A stretch of DNA of 40,502 nucleotides, taken from contig NZCA01000006.1 of assembly GCA_002688095.1 (NCBI GenBank), positions 6,912-47,413 on the forward strand, written 5' to 3'. How positions within the stretch are numbered: position 1 is the stretch's first letter; each line of letters opens with the position of its first letter. Below, one piece after another: positions 6,939-12,093 of this stretch. The notes beneath the pieces were generated by a model. That model was not told the origin of the DNA. It worked only from the letters and a program-made list of their open reading frames with translations, and made no database searches. This DNA is from Nanobdellota archaeon (GTDB lineage: Archaea > Nanobdellota > Nanobdellia > SCGC-AAA011-G17 > ARS1403). Made by a program: the position numbers and the translations under genes.

Positions 6939-7670
6939 ATGGGCGATCCTAAAAAACAAAGAAAAAAATACCGTAAACCTATGATGATCTGGAACGAAGA
7001 AATTATAGCTGAACAGAAAGATCTCACCCAAGAATACGGACTCAAAAACAAGAAAGAGATTTGGAAGGTTGAATCTAAATTAAAATCTATTCATGATCAA
7101 GCTAAGACCCTTATTGCTAAAGACACTGAACAATCCAAAAAAGAGTCTGAACAATTAATAAAAAAATTGTCTGGTCTGAGTTTAATTCCTTCTGGTTCTA
7201 AATTGGAAGATATTTTATCTTTAACACTAAAAGATTTTTTAAACCGAAGACTTCAAACACTTATCCTTCAAAAGGGTCTTTCTAGAACTATAAAACAAGC
7301 TCGACAATTTATAACTCACAATCATATCTCTATAAGGGATCAAGTAGTAAACATCCCTTCCTATATGGTAAAAGCTTCAGAAGAATCTCAAATCAAATTT
7401 AACCATTCTTCTTCTTTATCTCAAGATGAACACCCTGAAAGAGTACTAGAACAAGAAGCCAAGGAAAAGAAAGCTAAGGAAGAGATTGTAGAAAAACCTG
7501 CCGAGACTAAACAGGAAGAAAAATCTGAAAAGAAAGTTAAAACAGAACCTAAAAAGGAAGAACCCGAACCCGAAACAAAAAAAGAGAAAGGTGAAAGAAA
7601 CATAGTTTCTTCTAAAGAAGAAGTAGAAAATAAAACTCCTGATGAACCAACACCACATAAAGAAAAATAA
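6939..7670 (+). CDS. rps4: Ribosomal protein S4 with long charged tail
   Basis: A primary 16S-binding protein. Residues 1-170 carry the archaeal S4 start ([14 protein letters not shown]) and the S4 RNA-binding domain around residues 98-142 ([20 protein letters not shown], then [16 protein letters not shown]). Residues about 171-243 form an extra Lys/Glu/Pro-rich tail, probably disordered, that makes it longer than usual archaeal S4 (about 170-180). The gene lies 6 bp after S13 and 1 bp before S11. Opposite-strand frames over the tail are low-complexity shadows. Confidence 0.96.
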   Translation: MGDPKKQRKKYRKPMMIWNEEIIAEQKDLTQEYGLKNKKEIWKVESKLKSIHDQAKTLIAKDTEQSKKESEQLIKKLSGLSLIPSGSKLEDILSLTLKDFLNRRLQTLILQKGLSRTIKQARQFITHNHISIRDQVVNIPSYMVKASEESQIKFNHSSSLSQDEHPERVLEQEAKEKKAKEEIVEKPAETKQEEKSEKKVKTEPKKEEPEPETKKEKGERNIVSSKEEVENKTPDEPTPHKEK

Positions 7671-7671
7671 A

Positions 7672-8076
7672 ATGGCATTTAAAGAAAGAAAATTAAGATG
7701 GGGAATAGCACATATTTTTGCTAGTTATAATAATACTATAATTCACGTTACTGACATCACCGGTTCTGAATCTCTAGCAAGGGCTTCAGGTGGAATGGTT
7801 GTAAAAGCAGATAGAATGGAATCTTCTCCAACAGCTGCTATGACTGCTGCTAAAATGATAGCAGAACAATGTAAAGAAAGGGGTATTAACGCTCTAACCA
7901 TAAGAGTAAAAGCTCCAGGTGGACATAACGGTCCTATGAATGCAGGTCCGGGAGCTCAAGCTGCAATCAGGGCTCTTTCACGATCTGGTTTAAAGATTGG
8001 TACTATCGAAGACGTCACTACAATCCCTCATGGTGGATGTAAGAAAAAGGGTGGACGTAGAGGTAGACGTGTATAG
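7672..8076 (+). CDS. rps11: Ribosomal protein S11
   Basis: The 134-residue platform protein shows the full family signature: [25 protein letters not shown], the PSPTAAM-like [20 protein letters not shown], and the end [21 protein letters not shown]. The true start is the ATG at 7672, one base after the S4 stop; an upstream in-frame ATG at 7642 would add ten residues from inside rps4 and is not supported. Confidence 0.98.
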   Translation: MAFKERKLRWGIAHIFASYNNTIIHVTDITGSESLARASGGMVVKADRMESSPTAAMTAAKMIAEQCKERGINALTIRVKAPGGHNGPMNAGPGAQAAIRALSRSGLKIGTIEDVTTIPHGGCKKKGGRRGRRV

Positions 8077-8111
8077 ATACATTTAAAAATTAAAATTAGT
8101 TAAAATCAAAA

Positions 8112-8873
8112 ATGAACCTTAAAGTTTTAAAACAAACCGAAAATAAAGTTATTTTTCACATTTCTAATGCGGAAATACCTTTAGTAAATGCTTTACGTAG
8201 ATCTTTAGTAGAAGAAGTACCTACTATGGCTATAGAAGAAGTTACTTTTGCTAAAAATAATTCAGCTTTATATGATGAAATTCTGGCTCATAGAATGGGC
8301 TTAATACCTTTGTTAACAGATTTAAAAACTTATAATTTTTTAGAGGACTGTAAATGTAAGGGTAAGGGCTGTGCCAGATGTCAAGTTAAATTCGCTTTAT
8401 CCGCTAAAGGACCTTGTACAGTTCTAGCTTCTGATTTAAAATCCAGGGGAGGTGTAAAACCAGTTTACCCAAATATGCCTCTAACTATTTTATTAAAAAA
8501 CCAGGACTTACAACTAGAAGCGGTTGCTAGATTGGGAAAAGGAAAAGAACATGCTAAATTTTCTCCAGGCCTAGCTTACTATCGTTTTTACCCAGAATTA
8601 AAACTAACTAAAGATTCTAATATTAAAAAATGTGCTGAACTTTCTAAAAACTTGGTAGTTAAAGGAACTAAATTAGAAATCAAAGATATAACTGCTTGGA
8701 CTGAAGCAGACGAACAAATTTGTGAAGAAAATAAAGTGGAAGTTGACCATAACCAAGAAGAGTTTATCTTCACTTTAGAATCTTGGGGACAATTAGATAC
8801 TAAAAAACTCCCTAATTTAGCATTAGAAATTCTAGAAAAAAAGCTCAAAGAACTCGATAAGCTCATTAAATAA
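8112..8873 (+). CDS. rpoD: RNA polymerase subunit D (Rpb3)
   Basis: The 253-residue protein is the alpha-like assembly subunit. It has the N-terminal dimerisation motif NALRRSLVEEVPTMAIEEV and LAHRMGLIPL. A cysteine loop, Cys80, Cys82, Cys87 and Cys90 (C-x-C-x4-C-x2-C), resembles the Zn loop of Rpb3. The [4Fe-4S]-type cysteine cluster found in domain 3 of some archaeal RpoD proteins is not seen: only isolated cysteines remain around residues 160-220. ATTTAAAAAT at 8081-8090 suits a leaderless start. It ends the S13-S4-S11 cluster and precedes tRNA-Leu. Confidence 0.95.
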   Translation: MNLKVLKQTENKVIFHISNAEIPLVNALRRSLVEEVPTMAIEEVTFAKNNSALYDEILAHRMGLIPLLTDLKTYNFLEDCKCKGKGCARCQVKFALSAKGPCTVLASDLKSRGGVKPVYPNMPLTILLKNQDLQLEAVARLGKGKEHAKFSPGLAYYRFYPELKLTKDSNIKKCAELSKNLVVKGTKLEIKDITAWTEADEQICEENKVEVDHNQEEFIFTLESWGQLDTKKLPNLALEILEKKLKELDKLIK

Positions 8874-8885
8874 AATCCTTTTGAT

Positions 8886-8906
8886 CAAACTTTTCTCAAA
8901 AGTTTG
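8886..8906 (+). terminator. Perfect 9-bp hairpin abutting tRNA-Leu
   Basis: CAAACTTTT (8886-8894) and AAAAGTTTG (8898-8906) pair perfectly around a CTC loop. It lies 12 bases after the rpoD stop, and its last base is nucleotide 1 of the tRNA. TTTGATCAAA (8880-8889) overlaps it as an alternative palindrome. It may end the rpoD transcript or mark the 5' processing site of the tRNA. Confidence 0.45.
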
Positions 8907-8989
8907 CGGGGGTGTCAGAGTGGTCAAATGAGCAAGGTTGAGGGCCTTGTGGCTTAGTGCCTGCGCAGGTTCGAATCCTGTCCTCCGCA
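8906..8989 (+). tRNA. tRNA-Leu (anticodon GAG)
   Basis: An 84-nt type II cloverleaf. The acceptor stem pairs GCGGGGG (8906-8912) with CCTCCGC (8982-8988), with one G-T. The anticodon stem CAAGG/CCTTG encloses loop TTGAGGG, with anticodon GAG at 8940-8942, reading CUC/CUU leucine codons. A long variable arm (around GGCTTAGTGCC) and a T arm CAGG-TTCGAAT-CCTG follow. Discriminator A73 is at 8989, as expected for leucine. CCA is not encoded and no intron is seen. Frames over it on the other strand are artefacts. Confidence 0.97.
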
Positions 8990-9220
8990 GAAATTTTGCA
9001 GAATTTTCATAGATGAAATAAAAAGCAAAGAGAACTTGACTCACATAATCTTAACCTTATATTGAAACAGATGAAAAAAATTTAAAGATAAGAAGTATAT
9101 TGGTTAATTATTTTTGAGGGTAGGTATATTTCTATAAGTTAATTAAAACAATAAAGAAGATCCATACAAACCATATTGCCATGAATAGATTTAAAAAATT
9201 AGGGTTTTTATATTAATTTC
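8990..9220. other. Gap after tRNA-Leu, no gene seen
   Basis: This 231-bp AT-rich stretch holds no convincing ORF or fold on either strand. TTTAAAAA at 9189-9196 is placed about 26-28 bp before the next start and is its likely TATA box. Confidence 0.5.
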
Positions 9221-9436
9221 ATGTTGACTTTGGAAGTTAAATGTGATGAGGAGAATATAAAATTATTAAAATTTGAAACTCGAAGGGAGTTTGATATTTT
9301 TAATGAAAGAAGGATTGGAGTTTTGTATAGTAGAAGATGGTGTGAGCAAAATGGAATTAATTATGTGAATCCAGATGTGTTTAAAGTGAGTATAAAGATT
9401 TATGAAGGGATGAGGAGATCTGGAGAATTAATTTAA
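9221..9436 (+). CDS. Hypothetical protein, 71 aa
   Basis: A small mixed alpha/beta protein with a basic middle (RREFDIFNERRIGVLYSRRW) and a single Trp-Cys pair. I recognise no family. Its coding strand is strikingly G-rich and C-poor (line 9241-9300 has about 15 G and 2 C), unlike most plus-strand genes in this window, where C equals or exceeds G. That suggests a different origin or a recent arrival. It is convergent with the two-gene cassette at 9479-9782. The TATA box at 9189-9196 supports a leaderless start. Confidence 0.5.
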   Translation: MLTLEVKCDEENIKLLKFETRREFDIFNERRIGVLYSRRWCEQNGINYVNPDVFKVSIKIYEGMRRSGELI

Positions 9437-9478
9437 GTTTAGATTTGCGATCCCTTCTAAAATTTCTACTATAATTTT

Positions 9479-9652
9479 CTATCCATAGAGATTAATTAAA
9501 CGATCGATCTGTTTTTGATCTCTTGTAATTAAAGGGGTATAATGAACTCCTGATACTTTCTTAACTCGATTTCTGTTTTTTTCGGAAACTAATTTTTCTA
9601 CTGTAACCATTGCTCGAGACATATCGGGCGTTACAATATAATCGATTTTCAT
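9479..9652 (-). CDS. Small ORF 2 of a toxin-antitoxin-like cassette
   Basis: The 57-residue protein begins MKIDYIVTPDMSRAMVTVEK, has a basic middle (SEKNRNRVKKVSG) and ends TPLITRDQKQIDRLINLYG. The LITRD segment resembles the end of PIN-domain toxins, but the acidic PIN core is missing, so this could be a short remnant or an unrelated protein. A Shine-Dalgarno-like GGGAGG lies 7 bases before the ATG, as expected for the second gene of an operon. It follows ORF 1 by 16 bp. No family is assigned. Confidence 0.5.
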   Translation of the reverse strand: MKIDYIVTPDMSRAMVTVEKLVSEKNRNRVKKVSGVHYTPLITRDQKQIDRLINLYG

Positions 9653-9668
9653 TTTCAACCTCCCTAGA

Positions 9669-9782
9669 TTAGGAAATTTCTATATTTATTTGTAATTTAT
9701 TGAATTCCATACCATCCCGCTCATGAAGCCGAAAGTCTAAATTTAACAAAATTTCTGCTCTTCTAGCTTCTTTTTCACTCAT
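9669..9782 (-). CDS. Small ORF 1 of a toxin-antitoxin-like cassette
   Basis: The 37-residue protein starts MSEKEARRAEILLNLDFRLH and ends NKLQINIEIS. It has one charged amphipathic helix followed by strand-like residues, the size and charge of a minimal antitoxin or DNA-binding peptide. The TATA box (plus 9805-9812) lies 26 bp before the ATG, predicting a leaderless first gene, and is flanked by a perfect inverted repeat suited to autoregulation. The antitoxin role is inferred only from size, order and operator. Confidence 0.42.
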   Translation of the reverse strand: MSEKEARRAEILLNLDFRLHERDGMEFNKLQINIEIS

Positions 9783-9797
9783 ATTTAAGTTAAACCT

Positions 9798-9819
9798 CAC
9801 TAAACTTATATATTTAGTG
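9798..9819 (-). promoter_or_regulatory. Operator-like inverted repeat over TATA box
   Basis: CACTAAA (9798-9804) and TTTAGTG (9813-9819) are a perfect 7-bp inverted repeat. The 8 bases between them are the minus-strand TATA box TATATAAG of the two-gene cassette. A dimeric repressor bound here would block TBP. Confidence 0.6.
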
Positions 9820-9837
9820 CTTTTAGAGCTTTTTAAA

Positions 9838-9884
9838 TATGTGCAAAAAGCTTTTATTTATGTGCAGAATTTAGTTTATGTGCA
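9838..9884 (+). repeat. Three direct repeats TATGTGCA
   Basis: TATGTGCA occurs at 9838-9845, 9859-9866 and 9877-9884, spaced 21 and 18 bp, about two helical turns each. The array lies just upstream of TTTAAAAA (9905-9912), the likely TATA box of the L18e operon, and behind the promoter of the minus-strand cassette. It looks like a multi-site regulator-binding region; the regulator is unknown. Confidence 0.5.
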
Positions 9885-9930
9885 AACCCTGCATAATAAC
9901 AAACTTTAAAAACCCTTTTTTCATAATAAA

Positions 9931-10000
9931 ATTCAACTCTGCAAGCTAACGCGAACAGTAGAGATAAATTATATTTCTACCAGTTAGTTTTTAGTTGAGT
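9931..10000 (+). promoter_or_regulatory. Folded leader RNA of the L18e operon
   Basis: Three nested stems build one long irregular hairpin: 9931-9938 with 9993-10000 (8 bp), 9946-9950 with 9983-9987 (CTAAC/GTTAG), and 9958-9964 with 9974-9980 (GTAGAGA/TTTCTAC, one G-T). TTTTTATT follows directly. The TATA box at 9905-9912 would start RNA near 9934, almost at the base of the outer stem. A competing stem, 9937-9942 with 9958-9963, shares bases with the outer and inner stems. A ribosomal-protein feedback leader or a separate small RNA are both possible. Confidence 0.4.
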
Positions 10001-10020
10001 TTTTTATTAAAAAAATCAAA

Positions 10021-10386
10021 ATGGTAAAACGAACAGGATCTTCAAATAAGAATTTGATTCAATTAATCAGAGATTTGAAAAAATTATCCACTCAACAAAA
10101 AGTTCAACTCTGGAAAAGAATTGCCTCTGACTTAGAAAAACCTACTCGAATTCGTAGAACAGTTAATTTATATAAAATTGAAAAACATACACGACAGGGA
10201 GAGATTGCTTTGGTTCCTGGAAAAGTTCTCTCAGTAGGAACCTTGACTAAGAAAATAGAGATTTCTGCTTATCAAGCTTCAGAACAAGCTATAGAAAAAA
10301 TAAATAAAGCTGGAGCCAAATTCCTTTCATTACAAGAATTAATGAAAAATAACCCTAATGGAAAAAAAGTGAGGATTATAGGATGA
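10021..10386 (+). CDS. rpl18e: Ribosomal protein L18e
   Basis: The 121-residue protein is the archaeal L18e/L15-fold member: N-terminal KRTGSSNKNLIQLIRDL, VNLYKIEKHTRQGEIALVPGKVLSVGTLTK in the middle, and a C-terminal GAKFLSLQELMKNNPNGKKVRIIG. It opens the L18e-L13-S9-RpoN cluster and overlaps L13 by ATGA. Confidence 0.96.
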   Translation: MVKRTGSSNKNLIQLIRDLKKLSTQQKVQLWKRIASDLEKPTRIRRTVNLYKIEKHTRQGEIALVPGKVLSVGTLTKKIEISAYQASEQAIEKINKAGAKFLSLQELMKNNPNGKKVRIIG

Positions 10387-10796
10387 TAATTGACGCTAAA
10401 AATTTAATCTTAGGACGTTTAGGTACTTTTGTAGCTAAGCAAGCCTTACTTGGAGAGGAAGTTAAGGTTGTTAATTGTCAGGATGCAGTTATTGTAGGAA
10501 CTAAAAAAACAGTTCTAGCTAAATACAAACAAAAACAACAGATGGGTGTTCCTAAAAAAGGTCCATTCCAACCTAAAACTCCAGACAGATTTGTTAAAAG
10601 AACTTTCCGTGGGATGTTACCTTACAAGAAAACTCGTGGTAGAGAAGCTTTTGAAAGAATTAAATGTTTCAGAACTGTTCCCGAAACACTTAAAAAAGAG
10701 AAAATAACCACTTTAGACCAATTTAATGTCCTTAAAACAACAAATATTAATTTTTTAAAGATAGGTGATATATGCAAATACTTGGGGGGAAAATAA
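10383..10796 (+). CDS. rpl13: Ribosomal protein L13
   Basis: The 137-residue protein shows the L13 start IIDAKNLILGRLGTFVAKQAL, the VVNCQDAVIVGTK strand and the TFRGMLPYKKTRGREAFERIKCF signature of archaeal L13. The ATG overlaps the L18e stop (ATGA), and its TAA is directly followed by the S9 ATG, so translation is coupled through the cluster. Confidence 0.97.
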   Translation: MIIDAKNLILGRLGTFVAKQALLGEEVKVVNCQDAVIVGTKKTVLAKYKQKQQMGVPKKGPFQPKTPDRFVKRTFRGMLPYKKTRGREAFERIKCFRTVPETLKKEKITTLDQFNVLKTTNINFLKIGDICKYLGGK

Positions 10797-11198
10797 ATGA
10801 AACCTATTCACATCTCAGGAAAGAGAAAAAGTGCAATTGCACGGGTAACAATTAAAGAGGGGGATGGAATAGTCAGGATTAACAACCAACTTCTAGCTTG
10901 TTTTAGCAATAAACTATCTAGAGAAAGAATTAATGAACCTTTAAAAATAGCTGGAATGGAAACTGTTCAAAAAGTTAATTTTGATGTTAATGTTTTAGGC
11001 GGAGGCTGGCAATCCCAAACAGAAGCTATTAGATTAGCTATTGCTAAAGCCCTAGTAGCATTCACAAAATCAGACAAACTGAAAAAAGATTTCCTCACTT
11101 ATGATCGACATTTACTTATCGCAGATACTAGAAGAAAAGAAACTCGTAAACCAAACGATTCTAAAGCTAGAAAGAAACGACAAAAATCTTACAGATAG
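10797..11198 (+). CDS. rps9: Ribosomal protein S9
   Basis: The 133-residue protein has the GKRKSAIARVTIKEGDG start, GGGWQSQTEAIRLAIAKALV, and the RRKETRKPNDSKARKKRQKSYR end whose last Arg contacts the P-site tRNA in the family. No gap to L13. The 85 bp after it hold only a possible hairpin (ATGACCC with GGGTCGT) and a TATA box for rpoN. Confidence 0.97.
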   Translation: MKPIHISGKRKSAIARVTIKEGDGIVRINNQLLACFSNKLSRERINEPLKIAGMETVQKVNFDVNVLGGGWQSQTEAIRLAIAKALVAFTKSDKLKKDFLTYDRHLLIADTRRKETRKPNDSKARKKRQKSYR

Positions 11199-11283
11199 AT
11201 AATGACCCAAAAAACAGGTACTTTGATGGGGGTCGTGTTTCAAGAAGCATAAACTTATAAATTAAAAAAACCAAAAATAAAAT

Positions 11284-11481
11284 ATGATAATTCCAATAAG
11301 ATGTTTTGGATGTGGCAAACCAGTAGCTCATCTACAAACTCAATATAAAGAAGAACTCAAAAAGAGTAAGTCCCCTAAAGAAATTCTAGATAAATTAGGG
11401 TTAGAAAGATACTGTTGTAGGTCTTTATTCTTAAGTCATATTGATTTATTAGAAACTGTAGCTAAATTCAAAAAAAGCTAA
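11284..11481 (+). CDS. rpoN: RNA polymerase subunit N (Rpb10)
   Basis: The 65-residue protein has the Zn-binding layout of RpoN: CFGCG near the start and YCCRSLFLSHIDLL later. It bridges subunits D and L in the polymerase assembly platform. CTTATAAAT (11254-11262) is centred 26 bp before the ATG, so it can be transcribed alone and leaderless. In many archaea rpoK, enolase and S2 follow; here they are on the other strand from 14.7 kb on. Confidence 0.95.
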   Translation: MIIPIRCFGCGKPVAHLQTQYKEELKKSKSPKEILDKLGLERYCCRSLFLSHIDLLETVAKFKKS

Positions 11482-11513
11482 ATTTTATTAACAACTTCTT
11501 CTTATTTTTATGT

Positions 11514-12032
11514 ATGAAGTATCCAAAATTTTTCTTATTAATCCTAACCATTTTAATAGCTACTCAAATCTTCTCTAACAAAGACTTCACTTTAATCCAA
11601 ACCTTAACTAGCAATTTAGGTTATATTGGGGCTTTTATCTTAGGTATTATGTATGTCTACAGCTTTACAGCCGCTCCAGCTACCTCCCTTTTATTAATCC
11701 TGGCCACTCAACAGAATATTCTCCTAACAGGTTTAATAGCTGGCTTGGGTTCTCTAACCGGAGACTTAGTTATTTTCAAATTAATTAGGCATTCTTTTGA
11801 TAATGAAATTCAAAAATTAAAAAAAGAAAAATGGATTAAAAGAATAAAGTTACCCCCATTTATTACTGTTTTAATTGCTTACATTACCATGGCTGCCCCT
11901 CTACCAGACGAAATAGGAGTTACCCTATTAGCCGCTCATAAAAAAATATCCACCAAAACATTTTCTATTTTCGCTTATCTCCTTAACACAGCCGGAATAT
12001 TTGTAGTTTTGATAATCGGGAGGTTAATCTAA
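11514..12032 (+). CDS. DedA/VTT-like small membrane protein
   Basis: The 172-residue protein has about four hydrophobic helices: an N-terminal one (residues 5-20), a Gly-rich pair (about 35-90, with AGLGSLTGDLVIFKLIRH) and C-terminal ones. The GSLTGD and MAAPLPDEIG segments resemble the re-entrant loops of the VTT/DedA scramblase-like family (G-x-x-x-G-D and the second Pro-rich loop), but it is shorter than typical 200-residue members. A role in lipid or ion transport is inferred. It starts 32 bp after rpoN and precedes the P-type ATPase. Confidence 0.6.
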   Translation: MKYPKFFLLILTILIATQIFSNKDFTLIQTLTSNLGYIGAFILGIMYVYSFTAAPATSLLLILATQQNILLTGLIAGLGSLTGDLVIFKLIRHSFDNEIQKLKKEKWIKRIKLPPFITVLIAYITMAAPLPDEIGVTLLAAHKKISTKTFSIFAYLLNTAGIFVVLIIGRLI

Positions 12033-12042
12033 GGCTTTCCGT

Positions 12043-12086
12043 GAACTCTTTTTTAAAGGGTTCTTTTGGTGAAGCTTTTCCAAAAG
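12043..12086 (+). terminator. Two tandem hairpins before the P-type ATPase gene
   Basis: GAACTCTTT (12043-12051) pairs with AAAGGGTTC (12055-12063), 9 bp with one T-G, and TTTT follows, a terminator-like element. CTTTTGG (12063-12069) then pairs with CCAAAAG (12080-12086). TGAAC (12042-12046) can instead pair with GTTCA (12087-12091), so two folds exclude each other. The second hairpin also covers the only AGG before the ATG at 12094. Confidence 0.4.
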
Positions 12087-12093
12087 GTTCAAG

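Noticed and set aside
7421-7678. Two minus-strand ORFs opposite the S4 tail
   Set aside because: Ser/Phe-rich products of a low-complexity Lys/Glu coding stretch read backwards.
8832-9044. Minus-strand ORF of 70 codons across tRNA-Leu
   Set aside because: Its middle is the complement of the tRNA (FEPAQALSHKAL-type translation seen over many tRNA-Leu genes).
9838-9884. CRISPR array
   Set aside because: Repeats are 8 bp with 10-13 bp spacers, far too short, and there are no cas genes in the window.
11202-11252. 16-codon ORF and weak hairpin between S9 and RpoN
   Set aside because: Too short and without a clear start signal; the hairpin has a 20-nt loop.
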